Source of the DNA: Pollutimonas sp963712655
Lineage (GTDB): Bacteria; Pseudomonadota; Gammaproteobacteria; Burkholderiales; Burkholderiaceae_B
Length of the DNA stretch: 64,000 nucleotides
NCBI GenBank assembly: GCA_963712655.1
Contig: CAVQIT010000002.1
Span: 1 to 64,000, forward strand
Reading direction: 5' to 3'
Numbering within the stretch: the first letter of the stretch is position 1; every line of letters starts with the position of its first letter. Positions 34,647 through 43,950 of this stretch are shown here, piece by piece. The notes under the pieces were generated by a model, which saw only the letters and a program-made list of their open reading frames with translations, made no database searches and was not told where the DNA came from. The translations under genes were made by a program, and so were the position numbers.

Positions 34647-34768
34647 CGGGCAATACGAACCCCGTCAGCAACGATCCAAACTCCCCCTGCTCAGCCATAT
34701 AACATCTTGGCATCACCTCTGCTGGCAAAACTGCGCTAAGTAAGCGCCATTCGCCTTAAACCCGTGTG

Positions 34769-36583
34769 TTATCCCCGAACGCAGCGCAAGAGATCTTCCC
34801 CATAGGCATCGCGCTTGCGCACCCCCACGCCGCTGATGCCGCCCAGGTCATCCAGCGACTGAGGACAGGTCAAGGCAATTTCGCGCAGCGTAGCATCATG
34901 GAAAATCACGTAAGCGGGAACCCCGTGGCTGCGGGCCACTTCCGAACGCCAGGCTCGTAAATTCTCGAAGCGCTGCTGCGCATCTCCGGGCAGAACTATC
35001 GCCTCTTTTCCTTTGGCGCTTACAGGGCGCGAACTGCGTGTCTTCTTTTCCGGCTCGCGCCGGAACATCAAGGTTTGTTCACCTTTCAGCACAGCGCGGC
35101 TGGTGTCGGTCAGCGCCAGTGTGCCGTACCCCTCCTGGTCGACCGCCAGCAGGCTTTGCGCCAGCAACTGACGCAACACCCCGCGCCAGGCCTGCTCCGA
35201 CAAGTCCGCGCCTATCCCGAAAACCGTCATGCTCTCGTGCTCGTACTGCTTGATCCGGTCGGTCGGCTTGCCGCGCAAGATATCGATAAGATGGCCGGCG
35301 CCAAAACGCTGGCCGCGTTCGCGCCACAAGCGATATACCGCCGAAAGGATTTTCTGGGCGGCGACCGTGCCGTCCCATGCCTGCGGAGGCTCCAGGCAGG
35401 TATCGCAATTGCCGCAGGGCGTAATGGTTTGCTGGAAATAGGCCAGCAAGCGCTGGCGCCGGCATGACACGGTTTCGCACAGCCCCAGCATGGCGTCAAG
35501 CTGCGCGCCCAGGCGCCGCCGGAACGCATCGTCGCCGGCCGATTCGTTGATCATGCGCCGCTGCTGCACCACGTCTTGCAGCCCGTAAGCCAGCCAGGCC
35601 GTGGCCGGCAGGCCGTCGCGCCCGGCCCGGCCAGTCTCCTGGTAATAGCCCTCGACCGATTTGGGCAAGTCGATATGCGCCACAAAGCGCACATCGGGCT
35701 TGTTCACCCCCATGCCGAAAGCAATCGTGGCCACCATCACCATGCCTTCCTCGCGCAGAAAGCGCGCCTGGTTCGCCGCGCGCACCGCGGGGTTCAGTCC
35801 GGCGTGATAGGGCAATGCCGCAATGCCGTGTTCGCACAGGAATTCCGCGGTGTCTTCGACGCGGGCCCGCGACAGGCAATAGACAATGCCGCAATCGCCC
35901 TGGTGCTCCGCCTGGATAAACGAAAGCAGTTGGCGCTTGACTTCGTTTTTCTCGATGATGCGGTAGCGAATATTCGGCCGATCGAAACTGGCCACAAAAT
36001 GAGGCGCGTCGTTCAGCGTCAGGCGCTCGGCGATTTCACGCCGCGTGACGGTGGTGGCGGTGGCGGTCAGGGCAAGGCGCGGGATTTCCGGCCAGCGCTC
36101 ATGCAAAATCGACAGGCCCAGGTATTCAGGGCGGAAATCATGGCCCCATTGCGATACGCAATGCGCTTCGTCGATCGCGAAAAGCGAGATGCGTCCGCTG
36201 GACAGCAGTTCCAGGCAACGATCGGTCAGCAGCCGCTCGGGCGCCACATACAGCAGATCCAGCTCGCCGGCCAAAAACGCCTGCTCCACGTCGCGCGATG
36301 TACGCCAGTCTTGCGACGAATTGAGAAATGCCGCCCGCACGCCTAATTCCAACAAGGCGTCTACCTGATCCTGCATCAGTGCGATCAGAGGGGAAATCAC
36401 TATGCCTGTGCCGGGACGAACCAGGGCCGGGATCTGGTAGCAAAGCGATTTGCCGCCGCCCGTAGGCATAAGCACCAGGGCATCGCCACCCTGCACAACA
36501 TGTTCAATAATGGCCTGCTGATCGCCACGAAAGGAGTCGTAGCCAAAGATCTTTTGCAGCGTTTCAAGGGCGGAAATGGTCAT
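34769..36583 (-). CDS. recQ: ATP-dependent DNA helicase RecQ
   Basis: 604 residues, normal length. 3'-5' helicase of recombination and replication-fork repair. Walker A MPTGGGKSLCYQIPAL near 39-54, DEAHCVSQWGHDFRPEY near 137, LTATAT, motif VI GYYQETGRAGRDGLPA. The RQC zinc site is CETVSCRRQRLLAYF with CGNCDTC; the C-terminal HRDC domain begins FENLRAWRSEVARSHG. It begins 3 bp downstream of the upstream gene's stop and ends 18 bp after the repeat element. Confidence 0.95.
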   Translation of the reverse strand: MTISALETLQKIFGYDSFRGDQQAIIEHVVQGGDALVLMPTGGGKSLCYQIPALVRPGTGIVISPLIALMQDQVDALLELGVRAAFLNSSQDWRTSRDVEQAFLAGELDLLYVAPERLLTDRCLELLSSGRISLFAIDEAHCVSQWGHDFRPEYLGLSILHERWPEIPRLALTATATTVTRREIAERLTLNDAPHFVASFDRPNIRYRIIEKNEVKRQLLSFIQAEHQGDCGIVYCLSRARVEDTAEFLCEHGIAALPYHAGLNPAVRAANQARFLREEGMVMVATIAFGMGVNKPDVRFVAHIDLPKSVEGYYQETGRAGRDGLPATAWLAYGLQDVVQQRRMINESAGDDAFRRRLGAQLDAMLGLCETVSCRRQRLLAYFQQTITPCGNCDTCLEPPQAWDGTVAAQKILSAVYRLWRERGQRFGAGHLIDILRGKPTDRIKQYEHESMTVFGIGADLSEQAWRGVLRQLLAQSLLAVDQEGYGTLALTDTSRAVLKGEQTLMFRREPEKKTRSSRPVSAKGKEAIVLPGDAQQRFENLRAWRSEVARSHGVPAYVIFHDATLREIALTCPQSLDDLGGISGVGVRKRDAYGEDLLRCVRG

Positions 36584-36586
36584 GTG

Positions 36587-37738
36587 CTAATTGATAGGTA
36601 CTGAAAAACGAATACCTACATCATAGTCGCCTGTCGTCAGTTCGCGTTGGGCCTGCAGGCCGATGCGCAGGTTCGGACTGTACCAAAACTGCTGTGTCAC
36701 TCCGAAATTGTGTTGCGTATCCCCCACCGACGAGCGGGAGTTTTCGTATGTTCCGGCAAGGTCCCCCCAGCGTCCCATAGGGACGGTGGCGGTCAGCCGC
36801 TGCGTCACGCCCGCCGCCGCCGCCGATGCATCCTGATAGCGGCTAAGGTCGGCGAATCCCGCTGAGCGGCTTTCATTGACCCACGACAATTTCAAATCGT
36901 CCATCACATCCACCGTATAGGCGGTCTGGTAGCGCCAGCCTTCACGCAAGCCATAGGTGGCGCGGGCTACGCCGGCGCTCCACGCACCCCAATCCTTGGT
37001 TTTATACTGCCCTCCGATACCAGTCGTAAGCAGTTCGGGAGCCATCTCAAGCTGGGACTCCAGCGTCAATTGCGGATCCAGTTGATAACTCAAGACGGTG
37101 TTGCCGGCGGTGGGGCCGTATTCCAGATCTCCCTGGGCCTGGCTGGCCGAATAATCCAGCGCGCCCACCGACATCGTGTAGCGCCATGCCTGGGCGTCGC
37201 TTGAATTTGCACTGGAGGTCTGGGATACGCTGATGCCGCCCATTCGGGCCGCCGTACCCCAGGGCGGAGCGGCAAGCTCGGTGTTGCCCAGGGTAACGTC
37301 CAGCCCTTGTTCCCCGGTGTATTGCCAGTTGCTCGAGCCAAATGTCCATTTTTCCTGCGTAGGCGTTGGTAGCCACGGGGAAGGCCGCCGAGGCATTCTT
37401 CGATGAGAACGGCGCAGGCCTGGCGAGGCATCCGAAACTTTCGACCGATGCCATTTATCCGAATCGCTTTGATCCCAGAAGAAATCATAAGGGATGTCCG
37501 GGCTGTTTTCGACCTCCGAGGACAGGGCAGGGTCGGCCGTGGAGCCCGCATCGGCCGGATCGGGCAGGGGAACCGGAGGGTCGATGGTAATTTCAGGTAC
37601 CGAGTAGAGCCTTATGGGAGCCAGGTCGCGCAAGGTCGGCCCTGATGAGGAGCGGATATCGGCGGCCTGGGAGCATGGCGCCGCGGCGCTGCATGCGAGC
37701 AACCCGGCCAGTATTTGAATCGATGATAAAAACTTCAT
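36587..37738 (-). CDS. Exported, probable outer-membrane beta-barrel protein
   Basis: 383 residues with signal peptide (FLSSIQILAGLLACSAAAPC, cleavage after QAA). A low-complexity N-terminal half rich in Pro and Ser is followed, from about residue 150, by alternating hydrophobic/polar strands (WRYTMSVGALDYSAS, RLTATVPMGRWGDLAGTY, LRIGLQAQRELTTGDYDVGI). The terminal strand ends in RFSVPIN. This pattern suggests a small barrel. I do not recognise a named family. It precedes recQ on the same strand, separated by 3 bp, an odd partnership. Confidence 0.55.
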   Translation of the reverse strand: MKFLSSIQILAGLLACSAAAPCSQAADIRSSSGPTLRDLAPIRLYSVPEITIDPPVPLPDPADAGSTADPALSSEVENSPDIPYDFFWDQSDSDKWHRSKVSDASPGLRRSHRRMPRRPSPWLPTPTQEKWTFGSSNWQYTGEQGLDVTLGNTELAAPPWGTAARMGGISVSQTSSANSSDAQAWRYTMSVGALDYSASQAQGDLEYGPTAGNTVLSYQLDPQLTLESQLEMAPELLTTGIGGQYKTKDWGAWSAGVARATYGLREGWRYQTAYTVDVMDDLKLSWVNESRSAGFADLSRYQDASAAAAGVTQRLTATVPMGRWGDLAGTYENSRSSVGDTQHNFGVTQQFWYSPNLRIGLQAQRELTTGDYDVGIRFSVPIN

Positions 37739-37789
37739 TGAAACCAGAAGGCTCGCTTATCAGAGGGATTGATTGCCGGGCAGACCGCT

Positions 37790-39577
37790 TTAGCGCGGAC
37801 GCCTGGTCGGTCCGAAATCCAGCATGGCTTCGCCGCTGGCATCCATGGATTTCTTGATGGCACTGTATTTTTCGAGCATCGATGATTTATACACTACCCC
37901 AAGCAGCTTGGGGTGCTCGTCGCGACTGACCACAGGCAGGCGTTCGCCCTGGAATTGCACAAAATAATCCTGGGCCTCGTCCAGCGTCATGCCGGGATTC
38001 AGTGTTTTGACGAAGTCCCGCCGCAGTACTTCACCCGCCAGTTTTTGCTGCGCATCGCTCTGGCTCAACAATAAGCTGGTCAGATCTTGTTGCGCAATGA
38101 CGCCTTGGTAAATATTGTTTGCATCGACCACATACAGATACTTGACAGGGAATTCGGCGAACATTTGCAGCGCTTCGCGCACTGGCGCCGTGGTGGCGAT
38201 AACGGTGGCGGCGGGCCGCACCAGTTCGTCGAGCACGGTATGGCGCAAGCGTTGGCGCAGCAAGACGTCGCGCTCGCGGGCCACCGTTACATCGTACATG
38301 GCCACTTCGGCGACCGCGCGCGATACAAAATAGGCAACCACGCAGGCCAGCATAAGGGGCAGGACTAGCTGATAGCTCAGGGTCATTTCAAAAATCATCA
38401 GTATCGCCATGAGCGGCGCGCTGGTCGCCGCGCCCAGAAAGCTGCCCATGCCGACCAGGGTATACATATATATTTGGGTGCTGGCGCCCGGCCAGAAGTG
38501 GCCGAGCACCAGTCCGAACAGAGTGCCGACAGCTCCGCCTACGAATAGCGCCGGCGTGAACACACCGCCAACGGCGCCCGAGCCTACCGTCAAGGCGGTG
38601 GCAAGCACCTTGCAGACCAGTATCAGCACAACGGCGTACCAGGTCCAGGGCGTATGCAGCAGGGAATACACCACACTATACCCGTTGCCCGATACCTCGG
38701 GCATTGCCATCAGCAAGATGCCGAGCATGAAACCGCCCAGCGCCAGCCGCGCGGGCAAAGATAGGCCGGTGTGTTTGAACAGCTTGCGCGACAGCGCCAG
38801 GAACTTCAGGAACAGGGGGGCGGCCAGGCCGGACAGCAGTCCCAGCAATATGAACGGCAGTACCTCGATGCCCGGAATTTCGGGCATCGAGGCCATGGCG
38901 TAAGTGGTTTGATAATGCCCGGTCATGCGCATGACGATATTGGCCGACGCGGCGGCAATCAGCAGCGGGCCGAAGCTTTGCATGCTCATGGTGCCCAGGA
39001 CTATCTCCGCCACGAACAGCGCCCCGGCTATGGGAGCGCCATAGGCCGAGGCCACGCCGGCCGCGGCGCCGCATGCCACCAGCAGCCGCAGCCGCGCGGT
39101 GCCGAAGCCCGTGAAGCGCCCTATGGCCGAGGCGCTCAAGGCCGCCAGGTGCACCATGGCGCCCTCGCGCCCGATCGAGCCGCCCGAGGCCACCGAGCAT
39201 AAGGAGGACAGCGAACGCAGCAGGCCTTGCCCTATCGACAGGCGGCCATCCCCGATGGCAACCGCTTCCATGTAGTCGGAATTGGCACCTGCCTTGATTT
39301 TGGAGGCAGCCCACAGCAGGGCGCCCGCCGCCAGGCCGCCGAAGGTGGGAAACAACAGGCGGCCGTACCAGGGCAGCGACTGCGTTACGCCCACGATGGA
39401 ACCGCTGCGGCCTGTCACCAGTTGCTGGACCAAGCGCATGCCTTCATGGAAAAGGATGGTGGCGAATGCTCCCATCACGCCCGCCAGCACCGCCCAGCAC
39501 AGCATGGCCGGCAGTTCGGAAAGCCATAAGCAGCCTGCCAGGCGCTGGCGCATGGCTTGAACGGTGTGCCCTATCAT
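37790..39577 (-). CDS. ClC-family chloride channel/transporter with CBS domains
   Basis: 595 residues: about ten membrane segments plus a C-terminal pair of CBS domains from about 440. Key motifs: GGSIGREGAMVHLAA, whose Glu is the gating glutamate, GAAAGVASAYGAPIAGALFVAEI and GSGAVGGVFTPALFVGG. The usual GSGIP anion motif is replaced (KAGANSDYME). It resembles the ClcB-like group. Divergent from the two-component genes, 108 bp apart. Confidence 0.9.
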   Translation of the reverse strand: MIGHTVQAMRQRLAGCLWLSELPAMLCWAVLAGVMGAFATILFHEGMRLVQQLVTGRSGSIVGVTQSLPWYGRLLFPTFGGLAAGALLWAASKIKAGANSDYMEAVAIGDGRLSIGQGLLRSLSSLCSVASGGSIGREGAMVHLAALSASAIGRFTGFGTARLRLLVACGAAAGVASAYGAPIAGALFVAEIVLGTMSMQSFGPLLIAAASANIVMRMTGHYQTTYAMASMPEIPGIEVLPFILLGLLSGLAAPLFLKFLALSRKLFKHTGLSLPARLALGGFMLGILLMAMPEVSGNGYSVVYSLLHTPWTWYAVVLILVCKVLATALTVGSGAVGGVFTPALFVGGAVGTLFGLVLGHFWPGASTQIYMYTLVGMGSFLGAATSAPLMAILMIFEMTLSYQLVLPLMLACVVAYFVSRAVAEVAMYDVTVARERDVLLRQRLRHTVLDELVRPAATVIATTAPVREALQMFAEFPVKYLYVVDANNIYQGVIAQQDLTSLLLSQSDAQQKLAGEVLRRDFVKTLNPGMTLDEAQDYFVQFQGERLPVVSRDEHPKLLGVVYKSSMLEKYSAIKKSMDASGEAMLDFGPTRRPR

Positions 39578-39685
39578 GTGTTTCCTGTATAAGATAAATC
39601 ATAAGGCTTGCAGCAAGCCCGACACCTATTTCAATCCATTTCCAGGTGCTTGCCAGACGCAGGTCCAAGAGGCACACTTTGAACT

Positions 39686-40387
39686 ATGGAAAATCCCCTG
39701 CTGAAAATACTGGTCGTCGACGATGATCCGGCCCTGCGCCAACTGCTGGCCGACTATCTCAACCGTCACAACTACGACACGCTTTTGGCGCCCGACGCCA
39801 GCGACCTGGCGGCGCGCATTCAGCGCTATTCGCCCGACCTGATCGTACTCGATCGCATGATGCCCGATGGCGATGGCGCCGAAGCATGCCGGCGCCTGCG
39901 CCAGCAAGGCGAAGACATTCCCGTCATTTTACTCACGGGGCGCGATGAAACGGTAGACCGCGTAATCGGCCTGGAAGCCGGAGCCGACGATTATCTCGGG
40001 AAGCCTTTCGACCCGCGCGAGCTTCTGGCCCGCATCGAGGCGGTGCTGCGCCGCAAAAAAGGCGCATCCGCGCTTACCAAAGACAAGCCCGTGGTGTTCG
40101 GCCCATTCGTTTTCGATCCCGCAACGCGCCAACTCAGTAAGGAAAACATCCTTATCAAGCTGACCGGCGGCGAAGTCAATTTGCTGGAAGCGCTGGTCAA
40201 CAACCCAGGCAAGCCGCTGTCGCGCGATCGCCTGCTGGCCTTGGCGCGCGATGACGATGAAGGCGAACGCAATGACCGCGCCATCGACATCGCCGTGCTG
40301 CGCCTGCGGCGCGCCATTGAAGACGACCCCAAGCAGCCTCGCTGGATACAGACCGTATGGGGTGTCGGCTACCGGTTTTCACCCTGA
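39686..40387 (+). CDS. OmpR-family response regulator
   Basis: 233 residues. Receiver domain with acidic pocket VVDDDP (12-14), phospho-acceptor Asp56 in LIVLDRMMPDG, Thr84 and Lys106 (LGKPFDP); C-terminal winged-helix DNA-binding domain with RAIDIAVLRLRRAIEDDP and WIQTVWGVGYRFSP. Its partner is the kinase that starts 5 bp after its stop. It is an OmpR/RisA-like pair; the signal is not evident. Confidence 0.9.
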   Translation: MENPLLKILVVDDDPALRQLLADYLNRHNYDTLLAPDASDLAARIQRYSPDLIVLDRMMPDGDGAEACRRLRQQGEDIPVILLTGRDETVDRVIGLEAGADDYLGKPFDPRELLARIEAVLRRKKGASALTKDKPVVFGPFVFDPATRQLSKENILIKLTGGEVNLLEALVNNPGKPLSRDRLLALARDDDEGERNDRAIDIAVLRLRRAIEDDPKQPRWIQTVWGVGYRFSP

Positions 40388-40392
40388 AACAT

Positions 40393-41778
40393 ATGACGCT
40401 GCGCTCCCTATTGCCCCGATCCCTGCGCACGCGCATGGTGCTTCTTACGCTGGGCACGATATTGCTGGTGCAGGCCGCCACATTCGCCACGATTTCCCAT
40501 TACCGCAAACAGTTCTCGGAAGGGGTAGCCGTAGAGCTTACGGCGACCACTATCAGCACATTGCGAGCCGCCCTGGCGGAAATTCCTGTCGAACAGCGCG
40601 CCGATTTTGTGCGCACGGCATCGCAGAACCAATGGCGTTTATGGTCGCGCAGCCTGCCCTCGGACGCCAGCCTGGAAGAGCGTCGTCCGCAGTCGGATCG
40701 CCGCGAGCGCCGGCCGCCGCCGGCAAACGACATACGCAACAATTTGCGTTCGTTCGTGCAGGCGCTGAACAAGCGGCTTAGCGATGACACGCGCGTGGCG
40801 CTGTCGCGCGGACCGCAACCCCGGCTCTACATCTCGCTGCTGCCCGACCCCGAGCTCGATGATGCAAGCCGCGAATGGCTGGTGATCCCGCTGGACCGGA
40901 TCGCGCCGCCGGTGGCCACCCCGATGGTTATCGTATGGCTGACCGGCATGGGCTTGTTCCTGCTGCTGTCGGCTGCTTTTTCCTGGCACATCACCGGTCC
41001 CTTGACCAGGCTGGCCAAGGCCGCCGACCAGTTGGCCGCCGGCCAGCCGCAGCGGGTCACGCCGTCGGGTCCAAGCGAAACGCGCATCCTGGGTGAGCGC
41101 TTCAATGCCATGCTGGACACCCTGGCCGAATCCAGCGCGGTGCAGCGCACGCTGCTTGCCGGGCTGCCTCACGATCTCAAGGGTCCGCTCTCGCGCATGT
41201 GGCTGCGCATCGAGATGGTTGACGATCCTACTTTCAAAGAAGGCATGCGCAAGGATGTGCAAGATATGCAGCGCATGGTGAACCAGTTCATAGGTTTTGT
41301 GCGCGGATCGGATCCGGGCTCCTACCATTTCGCCCCGCTGACGCTCAATACCTGGCTGGAAGAGCAGGTTTTCGCATGGGAAAGCGCGGGCAGCCCGGTC
41401 AAGTTGACCGGGCTATGTTCCAGAGCGCTGCAGCTTGACGCGGACATGATGGCGCTGGGCAGATTGCTGGATAATTTGATTACGAACGCGCTGAATCATG
41501 GGCAGGCGCCGGTCGAGGTCGCGCTGGCCGCCAGGGAAGGGTTTGCAGCCATTACGGTGGCGGACCATGGCGCCGGGATTTCGCCGGAGCGCCGGGTCGA
41601 GGCGCTGCGGCCTTTCTCAAGGCTGGACGATGCCCGCACGTTGACGGGCTCGGTAGGGCTGGGCTTGGCCTTGGCCGAGGCTATTGTCAAGGCGCACCAT
41701 GGCACCTTGATCCTGGGCGAAGCCCCATGGGGCGGCCTGGAAGTGACGATTCTTCTTCCCTTGACAGGGAGTTCATGA
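40393..41778 (+). CDS. EnvZ-like sensor histidine kinase
   Basis: 461 residues from ATG 40393. Membrane segments at about 15-37 and 170-192 bound a periplasmic region containing an Arg/Pro-rich stretch (RRERRPPPA). HAMP region TGPLTRLAKAADQLAAGQP; H-box LPHDLKGPLSRM with the phosphorylated His; N-box LLDNLITNALNHG; G-boxes VADHGAGIS and GSVGLGLALAEAI. Forms a two-component system with the preceding gene. Its 3' end overlaps the convergent ruvB by 6 bases. Confidence 0.9.
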   Translation: MTLRSLLPRSLRTRMVLLTLGTILLVQAATFATISHYRKQFSEGVAVELTATTISTLRAALAEIPVEQRADFVRTASQNQWRLWSRSLPSDASLEERRPQSDRRERRPPPANDIRNNLRSFVQALNKRLSDDTRVALSRGPQPRLYISLLPDPELDDASREWLVIPLDRIAPPVATPMVIVWLTGMGLFLLLSAAFSWHITGPLTRLAKAADQLAAGQPQRVTPSGPSETRILGERFNAMLDTLAESSAVQRTLLAGLPHDLKGPLSRMWLRIEMVDDPTFKEGMRKDVQDMQRMVNQFIGFVRGSDPGSYHFAPLTLNTWLEEQVFAWESAGSPVKLTGLCSRALQLDADMMALGRLLDNLITNALNHGQAPVEVALAAREGFAAITVADHGAGISPERRVEALRPFSRLDDARTLTGSVGLGLALAEAIVKAHHGTLILGEAPWGGLEVTILLPLTGSS

Positions 41779-42837
41779 AAACAAATCAGGGGTGCCGGCT
41801 GGTTTTGGCGGCGTAAGGCCCAGGTGGCGCCAGGTCGTTTGCGTGGCCATGCGGCCGCGCGGCGTGCGCTGCAAATAGCCATGCTGTATCAGGAAGGGCT
41901 CGATCACGTCTTCGATGGTGTCGCGTTCCTCGCCTATGGCGGCGGCCAGGCTGTCCACCCCGACCGGCCCGCCATCGAACTTATGGATAATGGCCTCGAG
42001 CAATTTGCGGTCCATCAGGTCCAAGCCTTGGGGATCGACTTCCAGCATGGCCAAGGCCGCGCTGGCCACGGCGGTGTCGATGCGGCCGTCGCCCTTGACC
42101 TCGGCATAGTCGCGCACCCGCCGCAGCAGCCGGTTGGCAATCCGAGGGGTGCCCCTGGCGCGGCGCGCTATTTCCGCCGCGCCATCGGGTGTGGCGGAGG
42201 CGTTCAGCAAATGCGCGCTGCGCTTGACGATATGAGTAAGGTCTTCGGCGTTGTAGAACTCCAGGCGCGACACAATGCCGAAGCGGTCGCGCAAAGGATT
42301 GGTCAGCATGCCCGCGCGCGTCGTGGCGCCCACCAGGGTAAAGGGCTGGAGGTCGATTTTTACGCTGCGGGCCGCCGGACCTTCGCCGATCAGGATATCG
42401 ATCTGGAAATCTTCCAGCGCGGGGTACAGGATTTCTTCGACCACGGGCGACAGGCGGTGGATTTCATCGATAAACAGGACATCGTTTTTTTCGAGATTGG
42501 TCAGCAGGGCGGCCAGATCGCCCGGGCGTTCCAGTACCGGCCCCGATGTTTGCCGCAGGTTGACGCCCATTTCGATGGCCACGATGTGGGCGAGCGTGGT
42601 CTTGCCCAAACCCGGCGGACCGAACAGCAGGACGTGATCCAGGGCTTCGCCGCGGTTTTTTGCCGCGGCAATGAAGATTTCAAGCTGTTCCCGCACCCGA
42701 TGCTGCCCGATGTATTCGCTGAGCGCGCGGGGCCGCAGCGCCCGTTCGACCGAGTCTTCATTGGGCGAGGCGCTTTGCGGCGCCACGATGCGTTCGATGG
42801 CGGCAATGCTGGACAGGGAATCGGAATGTATGGCCAT
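41773..42837 (-). CDS. ruvB: Holliday junction branch-migration ATPase RuvB
   Basis: 354 residues. AAA+ motor of the RuvABC resolvasome. Walker A FGPPGLGKTTLAHIV, Walker B VLFIDEIHRLSP, sensor GATTRAGML, and a C-terminal winged-helix part (KRTPRGR-type QRTPRGRMATQTTW). Usually adjacent to ruvA; here the threonine dehydratase gene lies between them on the opposite strand. Confidence 0.95.
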   Translation of the reverse strand: MAIHSDSLSSIAAIERIVAPQSASPNEDSVERALRPRALSEYIGQHRVREQLEIFIAAAKNRGEALDHVLLFGPPGLGKTTLAHIVAIEMGVNLRQTSGPVLERPGDLAALLTNLEKNDVLFIDEIHRLSPVVEEILYPALEDFQIDILIGEGPAARSVKIDLQPFTLVGATTRAGMLTNPLRDRFGIVSRLEFYNAEDLTHIVKRSAHLLNASATPDGAAEIARRARGTPRIANRLLRRVRDYAEVKGDGRIDTAVASAALAMLEVDPQGLDLMDRKLLEAIIHKFDGGPVGVDSLAAAIGEERDTIEDVIEPFLIQHGYLQRTPRGRMATQTTWRHLGLTPPKPAGTPDLFS

Positions 42838-42963
42838 GGGACTTTGTGCTGATTATATTTACAGTGCTATCGTACTCTACTAAGCGATAGTTGCGCAGCC
42901 TGGCGGCGATTGCAGCATAATTCGGAATCTTGCGCTTTCCTTCATGTTGGACACCTCTTTATT

Positions 42964-43932
42964 ATGACCACCAGACTACCTACTTATGATGACGTTGTCG
43001 ATGCCGGAAAAATCCTGGACGGAGTGGCGCATCGCACGCCGGTGCTGACTTCGCAAACTATCGACGCGCGCCTTGGCGCCCAGGTATTTTTCAAATGCGA
43101 AAACTTCCAGCGCATAGGCGCGTTCAAGTTCCGGGGCGGCTATAACGCCGTGTCGAAATTGTCGGCGGCGCAGCGCCAGGCAGGCGTCGTGGCCTTTTCG
43201 TCCGGCAATCATGCCCAGGCCATTGCGCTGGCTTGCAAGCTGCAGGGTGTGGCCGCCACTATTGTCATGCCGCACGATGCTCCAGCCGCCAAAAAGGCGG
43301 CCACGCTGGGTTACGGCGCCAAGGTCGTCAGTTACGACCGCCTGAATGAAGACAGGGAAGAAGTGGCCCGGGCGCTTGTGAAAGAGCAGGGGCTGTCGCT
43401 GATTCCTCCTTACGATCATCCTGATGTCATTGCCGGGCAAGGCACCGCGGTCAAGGAGTTGCTCGAGGAAGCGGGCAGTCTGGATGCGCTGTTTGTGCCC
43501 ATGGGCGGTGGCGGTTTGTTATCGGGTTCCTTGTTGGCGGCGCACGCCCTGAGCCCGGACTGCGCGGTCTACGGCGTCGAACCGCAGGCCGGCAATGATG
43601 GCCAGCAGTCGTTCCGGACGGGCCAAATTGTGCGTATCGATCCACCAACTTCGATCGCCGATGGCGCTCTTACCTTGGGTCTGGGTAATCTCACTTTCCC
43701 CATCATCAAACACTATGCGCGCGACATTCTTACGGTAAGCGACGAGCAATTGATGCAAGCGATGCGATTTTTTGCCGAACGCATGAAAATGGTGGTTGAG
43801 CCCACGGGTTGCCTGGGCGCCGCGGCGGCTTTCAACGAAATCGTTCCGGTAAAGGGCAAGCGTATCGGGGTTTTACTGAGCGGCGGCAATGTCGATTTGC
43901 AGGGGTACGCCGGTTTTCTGCGGCAGGCGTAA
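42964..43932 (+). CDS. Threonine/serine dehydratase
   Basis: 322 residues, PLP-dependent fold type II. The cofactor lysine is Lys55 in FKFRGGYNA; SSGNHAQAIALAC and the phosphate loop PMGGGGLLSG are present; VVEPTGCLGAAAAF near the end. No C-terminal ACT regulatory domain, so this is the catabolic/short type rather than full IlvA. It deaminates L-threonine to 2-oxobutanoate or serine to pyruvate. ATG 42964 chosen from MTTRLPTYDDVVDAG. It is inserted between ruvA and ruvB. Confidence 0.88.
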   Translation: MTTRLPTYDDVVDAGKILDGVAHRTPVLTSQTIDARLGAQVFFKCENFQRIGAFKFRGGYNAVSKLSAAQRQAGVVAFSSGNHAQAIALACKLQGVAATIVMPHDAPAAKKAATLGYGAKVVSYDRLNEDREEVARALVKEQGLSLIPPYDHPDVIAGQGTAVKELLEEAGSLDALFVPMGGGGLLSGSLLAAHALSPDCAVYGVEPQAGNDGQQSFRTGQIVRIDPPTSIADGALTLGLGNLTFPIIKHYARDILTVSDEQLMQAMRFFAERMKMVVEPTGCLGAAAAFNEIVPVKGKRIGVLLSGGNVDLQGYAGFLRQA

Positions 43933-43950
43933 AGGCCGCAGTCGCGCAAT

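Larger units (their letters stand above)
33151..34750. repeat. Invertible-repeat element, copy B
   Basis: About 1.6 kb. It begins GCCGCTGCGGACACGGCCAT and ends near GCGCTAAGTAAGCGCCAT. Order: diverged repeat units, S1 (33285-33484), M (33485-34112), S2 (34113-34311), diverged repeat array with a 149-bp MITE-like insertion (34498-34646), right end. Compared with copy A, the outer ends are parallel while M and S1 are inverted. Open frames exist across it (252 and 183 residues) but they read through repeats and show no domain, so I do not call them genes. Confidence 0.85.

Noticed and set aside
34192..34743. Frame of 183 codons inside copy B
   Set aside because: It runs across the repeat array and the MITE-like insertion, so its composition follows the repeats (PADDS, KYEHH) rather than a protein.
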